NCBI GenBank assembly: GCA_009809945.1
Contig: WTPW01000580.1
Span: 124,001 to 188,000, forward strand
Length of the DNA: 64,000 bases
Reading direction: 5' to 3'
Origin: Gigaspora margarita
Taxonomy: Eukaryota; Glomeromycota; Glomeromycetes; Diversisporales; Gigasporaceae
The notes beneath the pieces were generated by a model. It made no database searches and was not told the DNA's origin. It saw nothing but the letters and a program-made list of their open reading frames with translations. Made by a program: the position numbers and the translations under genes. Below are positions 23,222 to 34,187 of the stretch, piece by piece; within the stretch, counting starts at the first letter, position 1; every line of letters begins with the position of its first letter.

Positions 23222-23612
23222 TACGTAACAACAACCGGAAAATAATACCGTACTTACTGACTATATGGTAAAAAATGGTTAGGCAATGTTCATTATGGAA
23301 TTATTTTATTTATGTCTTGTAAAAATACTTTTCTACACTTACAGACTATTGTATAATGTAAGTGGTTCAGATAACATTATGTTAACCTCTATTGAGATTA
23401 TAGAAATCTTGATCTACGTAAAAATTCTTTTATTGCACTTACTTGCTATAATGGCATAAATGGTTTAGATAAAGTTATGTTGGTTTATTGTGATTTCTGA
23501 TTTGCTAAAAATTCTGCAGTTGTACTCACAGGCTATAGTGATATAAGTAATTAAATTGTTATTATATTCTAAGTTTTTTTGAGCTATTAAAATTTACAAA
23601 TGCATATTATAC

Positions 23613-25133
23613 TCACAACCCTTTAATTAATTTATGTGCCTCCGTTGCCCTTGCATCCATTGGTCTAATTTTTAATAATTTTTCAAGTCAGCAATTGCTT
23701 CATCATACCTTTTCATCTCATAATTAATTTCTCCTCGATATCTCAGCGCTGTTGTATTATCTGGTTCAATACCTAGTAGCCTAGTTAAATCTTCAAATGC
23801 TTTATTATATTCGCCCATAATAAAATATATTTTTCCTCTATAGCTTAATTCATGCACATTATTTGGTCTTTTTCTAATGATTTTGTTAATTCATCAGTTA
23901 AATCATTAAGGGTTTCATATTTGCCTATAATAGAATAAATCTTTTTTTTTGTATTTTAGTGAAAGAGCATTATTTGATTTGCCCAGTTTAATCCAGTTTT
24001 TTATTATTCCTAACATATCATAAATATGTTCATTACTAATATCTTCATTAGTCATTGCTATTTATAAGCATAGAAATGCATGTAAGTTTTAAACAATATA
24101 TCGACTAAATAACATACTGAATTAAAAAAAAAAATTACCAGAATATTCGAACGTTCTTTGGCCAAAATTTACTTCCACTAACGCGCCTTGTGATCTAAAT
24201 CCAACAAAAGGATATAGAATGCCTTTGAAATCGCTAGGTAGATGGCATGCAATTCCTTAAAATATTTTATAATTACTAAAATTCTATCTATTTATTTAAC
24301 AAATACAAATTTTAATCTATGAAATATCGGTTACCTAAATTGATTCCATTTTTTATATAATACACTAATTTCCTTTTAAAATTTAAATAGCATCCGATTA
24401 TATCACCAGTGGTATATAATGATCCATATGGCTCGCCACTTCCTGAACAAAAAGAATATCCATCGTCACATGGTAACTGCACTCCCATAATTCATTTTCT
24501 TTATTATTTTCATTTTTTTTATTTTTCTCATTTTTTTTACATTTCTTATTTTCTTTATATTCCTGTCCTAATGATTATTGATTTAGTTGTTAATCTTTAA
24601 AAATAAAAATTAAATAAATTTTTCTATTACCAAGCATGTGCATGTTATTTATAAGGGCCGAATCAGTTATTTCATCACTTTTCTTTGTACAAGATCCAAC
24701 TCCAATCATTCTATTGAGAAATCCAATTTAAACAATATATACAAAATCACAAGAACAAAATTAATGTTTATAAACAAATAATTATTAAGTTACCCATTTT
24801 TTCCTTTATTTATAATTTTTAATTTCGAAGTAAAATATCCCACACTGTGAAAGGACTGGATGATTTGCTCGTACTATAGCAGCTTTATATTCATCAGGAT
24901 CTTTAATTAAAAAGATTTTTAAAAATTAAATTTTTACAATTATCTTTAAATGCAAATGATAACAGTAATACATTATATATGTTTCAGCGAGATTTATCAT
25001 TTTCTTATTTACCTGTATAACCCACTTCAAGTATACTTGAATTTATGTCAATAAATGGAGATTTATCTTCAATATCACATGCTGTCGGTAGAACAATATC
25101 ATTGTACGAAGTTATTAACTCTAAGTCACCCAT
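23613..25133 (-). pseudogene. SPRY-TPR gene with several frameshifts
   Basis: Exon 1 (25013-25133) starts MGDLELITSYNDIVLPTACD. Exon 2 (24900 downward) has YKAAIVRANHPVLSQCGIFY plus FEIK, the start of a SPRY domain. Exon 3 (24631-24710) gives MIGVGSCTKK. Exon 4 (about 24500-24335) gives DDGYSFCSGSGEPYGSLYTT and GDIIGCYLNFKRKLVYYIKN. Exon 5 (24139-24255) gives GIACHLPSDFKGILYPFVGF and RSQGALVEVNFGQ, completing SPRY. Exon 6 (23613-24057) encodes TPR-like helices (YRGKIYFIMGEYNKAFEDLT). Intron phases fit, but the frame must be changed in exon 2, in exon 4 before DDGYSF, and three times in exon 6 (near 23940, 23870 and 23680), several in A-runs. Either a decayed gene or assembly homopolymer errors. 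SPRY-TPR proteins are an expanded family in these fungi; ligand unknown. Confidence 0.75.
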
Positions 25134-25547
25134 TGTTGTGGGTTAAAATTCAAATTAAGTTTCTCATTTACGAACGGGGAACATACAAAATAATTTATAG
25201 AATATTATCGGACACAGTGTACTATTTATGTATGTAATTTGTCGAAAATGTAACGATTTGATTAATTACGTATTTATGAAGGTTAATGTTTCAGTTGTGG
25301 AATCGATATGTGTTACGTGATTTAAATTATGGAACCAAAGGTAACACGCGTTCTGGATCATCCCGATATAGAATCTTATGAAAAAAAAGCGAAAATACGC
25401 AGCTAAGTCGACCTTGTGTACTAATTAAAAATGTCGGAAATGAAATTTTACAAATAAATAATGTTAATCTGTTTCTATAGCCTCTAACGTTAAGAAATCG
25501 AATTTCCTTTTTTTGGTTTGTATGACCCGTAAATAAGTATCTCGTTA
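25134..25547. other. Spacer upstream of the SPRY-TPR gene
   Basis: Non-coding AT-rich sequence. An open frame at 25055-25237 is antisense to exon 1 and is not a gene. No promoter motif can be named. Confidence 0.4.
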
Positions 25548-25679
25548 TGCAGGCAAATTTGCCTGCAAAATTTATTTTTTGCTCAATTGCTAAAAAAGTA
25601 GATAGGAGAGGTCCTCTTAAAACATATTTAAATTAATTCAGGCAATACTTTGACAAAGTATTAATTTTAAAATTTGTCA

Positions 25680-26020
25680 TATTAAAAATCTTTACTAACT
25701 AAAGTTTATATTTTCGCATATATATAATATTTAACAGTGAAAAACTTTTGATCCACTGGTCCGTTTTGGATGCTTTAATTACCAAAATAATCGTCTAAGT
25801 GAGACGATTCTAATGAGCCTAAAATCACTAAACTCCAATTACAGAATCCCAAGATCGACAAAGATTTATTTTTATTACAAATCTTTATCGATCTTAGGGT
25901 CTTGTGATCGAATTTTAACGATTTTGGATTTATTAGAATCATCTCACTGAGATGATCATTTTGGTAGATAAATCATCCAAAGTTCAAAGTTATTCAATGT
26001 CAAAGATTTTTAATATATTA
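25680..26020. repeat. Foldback (long imperfect palindrome)
   Basis: The arms carry ACCAAAATAATCGTCTAAGT on the left and, in reverse, ACCAAAATGATCATCTCAGT on the right. Pairing extends through GATTCTAAT and AAAATC and outward to a shared AAAAATCTTT block. The apex lies near 25870 between AGATCGACAAAGATTT and AAATCTTTATCGATCT. Non-coding MITE-like foldback. Confidence 0.75.
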
Positions 26021-26217
26021 ATAATAATTTCAATATATATAAATATAATATTTTTAGACCAATTTTAAACAATTTTTTTGAAAATGTTAATTTTTTTATT
26101 TTTAGTAAAACTTAAAATAAAAGTTTTATAATAATTTGGGATTAAATATGTTTAAAAATTTTTTTTAAATTTAAAACTTCAATTATTTTCGTTGATTTTA
26201 TAAAATAAATTAATTTT

Positions 26218-26762
26218 TTTATGTTTTCCTTCTGGGAAATACCCAGAGGTGGCGTATGGCCTTCTTTATTAATTTTTACTAATGGGACCTGCCTATAACG
26301 CAGAGTCCCTACATTTGTAGAGATCTACACTAATTTTAACTATTCTTAACATCCAGAATTTCACCGGAAGTATATCAATTCCACATCTGGAATTTCACCA
26401 GAAGTATACCTTTTCTATCACAACTGGGAATGACCTAGCTGACCTTATTTAACCGGAGGATTTAACCAGAACATTTTCCTTCAACCAGAATTCCACTGGA
26501 AGTATCTTGCAACCAGAATTTCACCAGAAGTCTTGCAACCGGAATTTCACTGGAAGTATCTGGATTGCTATTTTTTCGCAGAGTAGAGGCACACACATGT
26601 GGCTGGGCCATCCATACGTGGTCCTGGCAACCTGGTTCAGGTCATCCATCTCATGACCTTGTATAGTTATTTTTGCTGTTCATAGGGCTTGAACTGGCGA
26701 CCTTGCATTTGAAGCGGCAATTGTCCTGGGAGCGCAACCACTATGCTATTGACCCGCAGGAC
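26218..26762 (-). mobile_element. tRNA-derived SINE with 16-bp target duplication
   Basis: Read on the minus strand the head is GTCCTGCGGGTCAATAGCAT, with an A-box-like TAGCATAGTGGTTG and a B-box-like AGTTCAAGCCC about 50 bp further on, i.e. a pol III promoter layout from a tRNA. Flanks are identical: AAAATAAATTAATTTT at 26202-26217 and 26763-26778. The body contains four to five diverged tandem units of CCAGAATTTCACCGGAAGTA. SINEs depend on a LINE for movement; the LINEs at 33.6 and 43.1 kb are candidates, but their tails differ. Confidence 0.75.
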
Positions 26763-27259
26763 AAAATAAATTAATTTTAACTTAGTATAATTTATAAAAA
26801 ATATAGTTATTTATTATAATTTGTCATTTAAAAACAAAATATAAATATAAAAAAATATTATATCAAAAATTAAATAAAATTTTATAAAAAAAAAATTTTT
26901 TTTAAAATATTATATAACTTTTTGCAAACAAATTTGCCTGCACCCACCCTACACATTAAGAGATAAAACAGGTTAGCAAATGGTCTAACAATAGCAAGAA
27001 TGTGTCAGACAAACACAGTGAGCTATGTGAAATATAATTAGTTTTTGTGTATCAAAATATTAGGATAGAATTTAGTGAAGGCAGTTCTATAGCAAATTAG
27101 TGTAAGTTTTTTTTAGTTGTCACTACTTATTATGGTAGATGTATTTGTATAATTAAAAAATTATTTTACTCAAGCTTATTCATCAAAAATAACAAAGTTC
27201 ATGCATTCTTGGATGAATTGTAAGACCCTTGATTCTTTATTATTTTTTTATTTCTTATA

Positions 27260-28930
27260 ATTTCACTATATCACTAGCAATAACTTACTGTATTAGCTAA
27301 CTATTAATTAGATTGTATTGCAATTGTCATAATTTCTATTTGATTACTATAAAAACTCTATTTTAAGAATTATAAGCTACCACATGATGCAATATGTGAT
27401 TAGTTAGCTTAAATTACTAATGTGGTGGCATACTGTATATATTGAAATTAAGTTACAATTTATTTAATAACTTGTTGTAAAAATTTATTACATAACCTTA
27501 CAAAGTACTATGGTGATACACAATATCTAGTTAAAGGTGATTTAGTTTGTGTTGGAATTGTTCTATATGATTTATTGTAAAAATCTTACTATAAAACTTG
27601 CTATCATGGACAAGTAGGATTAAAAAAGAAAATGGGCTTGGCAAGACCTAAGTGAAGAATAGCAGGACTTTGATAGTACTACAGAAACTGGATGGTGACT
27701 GACCAGAAGACTAGACAGACAAGAGCCTGTATAGCAAAGGGGCATACTAACCTGGTCACTGGAGTCACACCAGAGAAAAAGAACCTATGTTATAGAAGTA
27801 GGGACCAAGAAAAGGCAGTCCATAAAGGCACCCTAAAGCCTGGCTAACTGATCCTTCTAGGCCAATTGAATTGGTAGTTTGAATTCTGGGGAAAAGTATT
27901 CTGGTAAGGGAATGGCAGTACTGGGTTTGGTGAACTTCACAAGGGCAAGGTAATGGTAGCAGTTTAAGGATAATTCTGACTGCAAGTGGTCTGCCTCAGT
28001 AGATGCATAAGTTACCAAAGCATAGGTAATGCAGGTACTGGAAATGGTGTTGCTCTACCAAGTTTTCTACCAAGGATCACAGAACTAGGAATACCTGGCT
28101 GGGTCTAAGGTTATGGAACAAAAATCCAGAACATCATGTTCTAGTAATACAAGATGGATTAGCAGGAGGAACAGGGACCAAAGGATTTGATTAGGCAATG
28201 CCAGTTAATTTGCTATACTTACTTTTCATCTTAGGTCTGTATGCTTCCACCTTATTAACCACCTTCACTTTCTCAAAAATTAATTGTATTTTTTTAGTCT
28301 TCTTAATTATCTGACCTGGCATTTTCTTATATACAATTATTTTAACAAACATTTTTCTCTTGTAATGTGGGTTGCAGGTATGACAGCTAGTATAAAACCT
28401 TCTGGTGGCTACTTAGATAGGCAACCAAAAGTTGCAGGGGAGGCTAGTTGTATTCTAATTCATATAACAAATGCTAGTAATCCCCATATGGATTGCTGAT
28501 AGCCCTAATACCTTGAATATAATTTCTAAGTCCCAAGGCAAGCATTTTGAAACCAAAAAAAAAAGAAACTTGCTATCATGATATATATTTTGTGTTGGAA
28601 TTACTGTTATGAATTCTGCAATATTATGATTTATTGTAAACAATCTTGCTATAAAAATTTTTTTTACAATTGACTTTGAATTAGTTTTGTATTGAAATTA
28701 CTAATATTTTTTGTAAAAAATTTTATTGCAAAACTTATTGATTATTGTAGTGACAGAGTGGGTTTCAGAAATATAGTCATAAATTCTATCAGAAATTGCT
28801 GTAAAAAATTTTGCTATAAAGCTTGTAAGCTATTGTAATATATACAGTATGTGTTGAGTTAGTTTGTATTGGAATTAACAGTCATAAAAATTTATTTGCT
28901 ATAACAGTATGTGGGAAGATTTAAGAAGAG
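27260..28930. repeat. Satellite array 2, CpG-poor and split by a retroposon
   Basis: Units with AACTTGCTATCATG, TTGTGTTGGAATT and TTTATTGTAAAAATC resemble array 1 but have lost its CG dinucleotides (ACGTTATG and ATCGTG in array 1). The array occupies about 27260-27608 and 28566-28930, separated by the 957-bp insertion at 27609-28565. Confidence 0.6.
27609..28565 (+). mobile_element. 957-bp non-coding retroposon with A-rich tail
   Basis: The insert begins GACAAGTAGGATT and ends in an A-rich tail (CCAAAAAAAAAAG). Identical 15-bp flanks AAACTTGCTATCATG sit at 27594-27608 and 28566-28580, the mark of target-primed reverse transcription. Its base composition is less AT-rich than its surroundings but has almost no CG. 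No credible protein is encoded; the 71-codon frame at 28284-28499 lacks any recognisable domain. It may be a long SINE, a retroposed non-coding RNA, or the body of an unknown non-autonomous element. Confidence 0.7.
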
Positions 28931-30639
28931 TTAAACAAGTAATCATCACAATATCATATGACAATCATTAGGCTTAGTTTAAAGTTAGGTTGGGGATATT
29001 GAAAATAAAAAATATACTAATACAGCATGCACATAACTTAACTTTTGTTTTCAGCACAGCAAATAATTGACATGAGGCATTAATGTATTTGTAACTTTTA
29101 AAACTTTGAATGATGATATCTCAACAACCAGTTGTCAAAATATGTTCTAAGTTTGGTAAAGTATTAAATCCTTTATTAAATAGATGCAGAAATAAAAATT
29201 TTAAGTAATTTTATAATTTGTCTTGTTTTCAATTCTATAGTTTTGTGTAATTAAAATAAAAAAATTTTATTATTTTTGCTTAAGTTGTTGTTGAGAAATC
29301 TTCTTAGGTATAGAAACAAGAAAATTTTTTAAAACTTTGAACACAAATATTTCAATAATCACTCAAAAAATTCAAGATAATTTTTTTATTTTAATTCTAC
29401 AGACTTGTAAAATTAAAACGAAAAAGCTAATTGAAATTGTTAATCAAATTTGCTTAGATAGTTGATTAAATATCTTTATTCAAAGTTTGTAAAAATTTAA
29501 AATGCAAATAAAAGTAAATAAAATTTTTATATTTTGAATTCTACAAGTTTGTAGAATAAAAAAGCAAATTCATCGAATTTGCTTAAATTTTTGTCAAGAA
29601 ATCTATATCTATTTCATAAATGGTTTAATTTTTTTACCAAACTTTGAACAAAGATATCATGACAACTATCAAAGCAAATTTGACAACCTTTTTTATTTCA
29701 ATTCTATGAGTAATTAAATAAAAATAAAAACATTGTTTGGGGTGATGTCTTTATTTATAGTTTTAAGAAGTTAAAAATATGTTGTACTCATGTCAATCAT
29801 TTACTATACCAATAACAAAGATAAGTTTGTGCATGCTGTATCAGTATATTTTATCTATAGCAAATGTGGATGGTCTATAGTAGAGAGGATCCCAAACTAT
29901 ACATAGATAGGTCAGGTCAGAGAATGTGTAGCTATTATAGACAAATTAAATAAAGTAAGGATTAAATTTGTGTATTCTTTTAAAAATTATTAATAAGTTT
30001 AGATTTTTAATTTGCGTATTTGTATATCAAAATTCTACATGTAAAAGTTTAATTAGCGTATTTTAGTATAAATTTGGTCTGACCCCCCTTGTTTTAAAAT
30101 TGAGTACATGTGGTATTTCAATTTTCAAAAAACAAAAATAAATAAAATATATAAAGTTAAAAAAGCACATTTTTTATTCTCACATATGCATGTACTATAC
30201 ACTATTTTTATAGTAATGTCAGTTTTTTTTTATTTATTTTTATTTTTTATTTTAAGTGAGAGTGAATATTGATCATTTGTCATATGATCTCATGTGCTAA
30301 AAAAATTTTATGCAAAAATTGAAGATATGCTATTAGTAAAAGTTTTTAAGACTGCAACCAAACTTTACTAAAAATTTGTAGTGTATAGTTTAAAACCTTA
30401 TCTCTGTAATAATAAAAATTTGAACCATATATTATTTAAAAAACTTTACTTTAATATGTTATCAAATCTTCCTAGGTTGATCAAAATTTGCCTAGGTAGC
30501 ACAAAAATTACCAATACTAATTGGTCAGATTTTCAATGTTTACAATTATAATTGGTCAAATCAATGTAGATCATATGATATCATATGATTTGCAACGTGA
30601 TTACTATTAAATATGATCTATATTCACCCTACCCTTAAT
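28931..30639. other. CpG-poor non-coding region with diverged repeats
   Basis: From 29080 to 29700 blocks such as CAATTCTA.AGTTTGT, AATTTGCTTAA and GTTGAGAAATCTTTATTCAA recur roughly every 130-180 bp. They resemble the sequence at 40972-42050, so a second old tandem family is likely. The rest is unstructured AT-rich DNA. No gene seen. Confidence 0.45.
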
Positions 30640-31350
30640 GTAATAACATTTTTTTATTTTATTTTTTTTTATTATTTCGATTTTTTTTATTATTTTGATT
30701 TTTTTTTATTTCAATTTTTTCTTTTTTTATTTTTTTTATTTTTAAATTTTTTTTATTTATTTTTTATTTAAATTTTTGAAAAAATGTGCTTGTTACGGGT
30801 GGTGACAGTAACCAGATTAGGGTTAGGGTTAGATTTAGAGTTAGAAGAAGGTTTATTATATAATAAAACACCTCAAAAAGCATTTTTAGCTAGAAAAAAT
30901 ATTGGTTTTATAGCACAATTTGAAGTTATTGTGATTTGTAATTTTTGAATTTTTTTGTCATACCTAATCTTGCAATTTGATTGGCTCGGAACTGTAACCA
31001 TAGTTACAAATAGATTCATCCTAAATTTTTAACTTTTTTTATTTATTTTTTTTATATTTAAATTTTTTAAATTATTTTTTTTATTTACTTGAATTTTTTT
31101 AATAATTATTTTTTTAATTAATTTTTTTTTATGTATTTAACTTTTTTGTACATATATATATTTTTTTATTTTTTTTTTCTTTTTATTTAAATTTTTTTTC
31201 TTTTTTATTTTTTTATTTTATTTTTAATTAATGTATTTTGTTTTTTTTAATTTTTGCTTTTTATTTTTTTGGGGTCTTTTTTATTTATTTTTTTTATTAA
31301 AATTTTTAATGTTTTTTTTATTTTAAACTTTTTATTAATTTTTTTTATAT
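30640..31350. repeat. T-rich low-complexity tract enclosing a MITE (copy 2)
   Basis: Most of the stretch consists of T runs broken by single A, C or G (TTTTTATTTTTTTTATT). Embedded at about 30785-31024 is a relative of the MITE at 20812-21182: it has GACAGTAACC near the left, AGGGTTAGGGTTAG in the middle, and CTGTAACCATAGTTAC at the right. Confidence 0.6.
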
Positions 31351-31357
31351 ATTTTTA

Positions 31358-31367
<10 letters not shown>

Positions 31368-31394
<27 letters not shown>

Positions 31395-31748
31395 TTNTTT
31401 TAAGGCGAGGCCTTGCTTGTATCTTTATTGAATAATTTATATAAGTGGTTACCCACTTAAATTGTACAGTGACAAATATATATAAACTACATGCAAGAAT
31501 AAGAGCTCAGACTAGTTTATCTGCGACCTAAACCTACTAGAGTGGTCAAGACTCACCTAGATTTGAATAGTCAAAATATAGTTTGTAGGAATACTATATT
31601 TGATCCACATAGTGGACCAGATGCTGATTTTGCGAAGGGCTTGGCCTATTGGTGGACATGAATTGGAGTCATTGTGGAGTTGGTCTGGGAGACCGCAAAG
31701 ACAGTTGTAGGTAAAGTTTTTCTTTGAATGTCAATTTTTACGAGGAGG
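31368..31748 (-). mobile_element. 5'-truncated LINE 3' end, with target duplication
   Basis: On the minus strand the sequence ends AATAAAGATACAAGC, then AAGGCCTCGCCTT and a poly-A of over 25 bases (T run at about 31361-31392). The layout resembles the tails of the two long LINEs (AATAAAG... GACCTC...). Flanks ATTTTTACTCTTTTTTT occur at 31351-31367 and 31749-31765. Only about 380 bp of 3' region is present. Confidence 0.7.
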
Positions 31749-31765
31749 ATTTTTACTCTTTTTTT

Positions 31766-32059
31766 AATTTTTTATAATTAATATTTTTTATTTATTTTTA
31801 TTTTTTATATTTATTATTTTATTTATTTTAATTATTTTTTTCCTTTTTTTATTTATTATTTTATTTTATTTTTTTTCGTTATTTTATTTTTTACTTTATT
31901 TTATTTAATTTAAATTTTTTTTTGATGTTTTATATATTATTTTTCATTGTATCCTTTTTTTAGAATGTACTGTAGATTATATGAATCTACATTAAGATAA
32001 GTAAATTTTTTTATATGTTTTTTTTCCTTTTTTCAATACAACTTATACTAATATATTTT
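31766..32059. repeat. T-rich low-complexity tract
   Basis: Continuation of the TTTTATTT-type sequence on the other side of the truncated LINE. No gene. Confidence 0.5.
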
Positions 32060-32790
32060 TGATCTGTTATAGTGTTTTGGGAGTCTTTCTGGTGCTTTTC
32101 CAAATTCTTGTTATTATATGGCATTCTTGGTAATTTGTTAGTGATATTTGTGGTAATTCAATATCATTCTTGTAGTAAAGTAATGGTGTTCTTGTAGTAA
32201 TTTGACAGTGTTCTTGTAGTAATTCAATGGCTTCTTGCAGTGTTTCAATAGCATTCTTGCAGTGTTTCAATAGTGTTCTTGTAGTGTTTCGATAGTGTTC
32301 TTGTAGTGTTTCGACAGTGTTCTTGCAGTGATTGGACATGTTCTTGTGGTGATTTGATATTGTTGCAAGTAAAGTAATGACCTTCTTGTAGTAACTTGGT
32401 AGCATTTTTGTAGTGAATTATGTTATTCTTTTAGTGAATTGATGGTATTCTTGTATGTGTTCTTGTAGTGAAGTAATGACATTCTTGTGGTGATTCGATA
32501 ACATTCTTGTGGTAATTATATATCATTCTTGTGGTAAAGTGATAATGTTCTTGAAGTAACTTTGATGCAATTATATATCATTCTTGTGGTAAAGTGATAA
32601 TGTTTTTGAAGTAACTTTGATGGCATTTAGTGAATTAGTGTGAATTGATGGTATTCTTGTATGCATTCTTGTAGTGAAGTGATAGTGTTTTTGTAGTGAT
32701 TTGATGGTATTATTGTAGTGTTCTTGTAGTGAATTGATAGCATTTTTGTAGTAAGTTGAGTGTGTTTGTATGTATTCTTGTAGTAAAAAT
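32060..32790. repeat. Minisatellite, period about 22 bp
   Basis: Diverged copies of TGTTCTTGTAGTGTTTCGATAG and GTGATTTGATGGTATTC recur through the stretch; the cleanest consecutive units lie near 32250-32330. The 112-codon minus-strand frame at 32067-32405 (ETLQEHYRN-like repeats) is simply this repeat read as protein. Confidence 0.7.
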
Positions 32791-33604
32791 AATATAATAC
32801 CTAAGAATAAAAAAAAATAATTTATATTATAAATTTATATTTTATTATATATTAGAATAATAATAAAATAAAAATAATTAGAAATTTAGCAATTTTCCAA
32901 TATAGTATATATATATTTTTTTTTATTAATAAAAAAACATATATACAAGATTAATATTTTGTGCAAATTTTTAATATTTAAGATTTTTGCAAATTTTTAA
33001 AATTTTTTCTTTATTGATAGCAGATCTTTGTAGATTTTTAATAATTGATTTTTTAAAACATTTGCACTATAAAAATTTTTCTAATAATAAAATTTTATAC
33101 TATAACCAAGGTTAGAATTTTAGTTTGCTTATTTTTTTTTAATTTTTTGATTGTAAAATATAAATTTTGCATACTGATCTTATAAAAAAGTCTTGCATAC
33201 AGCAATTAATAAAAAATTTAAAAGTCACCTTACCTATCTATATATATTTCGGGTCCTAGTAGGGTGTCCAGATTTATGCAAAAGCATAATATGTACATAA
33301 TTTACCAATTTTTAACATCACATATTCTCTGCATAATTAAGCAAAGAAAGTATAAATAATGTAAATAAAATATAATTGGTTGTTGAAAGTATATTAACTT
33401 TATTTAGATTTGTAATTTGGATAGCAGAAAGTAAGTTCTGATGTAGAACATAAATGAACTTTAAATTAAGAGCATAGTTGATGTAAATTTTTAGCAAATA
33501 TCTAAAAAATTTGAAGAATATAGCTAATTGCATATAGCATATAATAATAAAAATCGCATAATTGATTACATAATTTTAAATTTAATTTGCATCTATTATA
33601 TAAA
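32791..33604. other. AT-rich non-coding spacer
   Basis: No gene, tandem repeat or transposon end recognised. Contains TTTTTAATATT-type runs and a small island TCGGGTCCTAGTAGGG near 33248. Confidence 0.4.
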
Positions 33605-34187
33605 TAACTTTAGTTCAAACTTTTTCTGGTAAATCTAAAAATCATACAAATAAACAAATGAATAAGCAATTTATTGACCTCTGCCAGCAAAGAATTCTAA
33701 ATATTGAACCTAATAGTGCAATGTGACTGCTGTGCACTCTACAATAGAATAAACATTTGAAGGAAAAGGAAATTCACTGTACAGACCCTATGCTTTCCTA
33801 AAACTTATACTATCCATTCGGGGTACAGAAAAACCAGAAAAACAATCATTTGCAGAACATAACCAGAATAGACTAGTTTTCTCTCTCTCAGAAAACATAG
33901 ATATGGTACAAAACAAGAAGCAAAAGACTAGCAGCCACTACTCTCCCTCACAGAAACTTTCTCAGATGATACAAATCCAACTAAAACTCCTATTCTAATG
34001 CCATCTCCGCTCCCAACATGAAAATTCAGAAAATATGGGAATCTAGCTCAGCCCCAACAAAATAAATGTTGATGTCTCAATAACAACAACCCAATTTGAC
34101 AAATCAGGATCTTTCTACAGATCCTATGACCCAAACAAGTAATCCAATTTTTCCTATGACTGATGCACCCAGCCATCTAAACAGGAC

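Larger units (their letters stand above)
18520..23570. repeat. Diverged satellite of about 100-bp units (array 1)
   Basis: The plus strand repeats the theme GTACTTACTGACTATTGTGG, then TGATATAAGTAGTTTAGATA, ACGTTATGTTAGTTTGTATT, GGAATTATCGTGATTTCTGA and TTTACTGTAAAAAATTCTG. Landmark CTTAC occurs near 18600, 18697, 18757, 18864, 18960, then after an inserted element near 21337, 21780, 21875, 21972, 22070, 22159, 22247, 22687, 22790, 22877, 22981, 23252, 23337 and 23442. Units are strongly diverged (estimated 25-35%), so the array is old. It is split by the 2.27-kb hAT-type element and by MITEs at 22341-22486 and 23076-23221. Related arrays occur at 27260-28930, 42100-43056 and, inverted, 62100-62480. 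Confidence 0.75.
25548..26942. mobile_element. 1.4-kb TIR element containing a foldback and a SINE
   Basis: Left end TGCAGGCAAATTTGCCTGCA and right end in reverse TGCAGGCAAATTTGTTTGCA, an 18/20 terminal match. The left end includes the perfect palindrome CAGGCAAATTTGCCTG. The interior is AT-rich and holds a foldback (25680-26020) and a SINE (26218-26762). No transposase frame; no convincing target duplication. Confidence 0.6.

Noticed and set aside
18520..23570. Recurrent ACTTAC (GTAAGT on the minus strand) as an array of splice donors of a repeat gene
   Set aside because: No open exons between them and the nearest acceptors would give introns of about 25 bp; satellite explains the pattern.
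26673..26762. A genuine tRNA gene at the SINE head
   Set aside because: A and B boxes are present but the cloverleaf stems, especially the acceptor stem, do not pair convincingly and the copy has its own target duplication as part of a longer element.
28284..28499. 71-codon frame in the 957-bp retroposon
   Set aside because: No domain; AT-rich hydrophobic start is composition-driven.
32067..32405. 112-codon minus-strand frame with ETLQEHYRN repeats
   Set aside because: Product of the 22-bp minisatellite.
32060..32790. CRISPR array
   Set aside because: Units are contiguous and diverged without unique spacers; the genome is eukaryotic.
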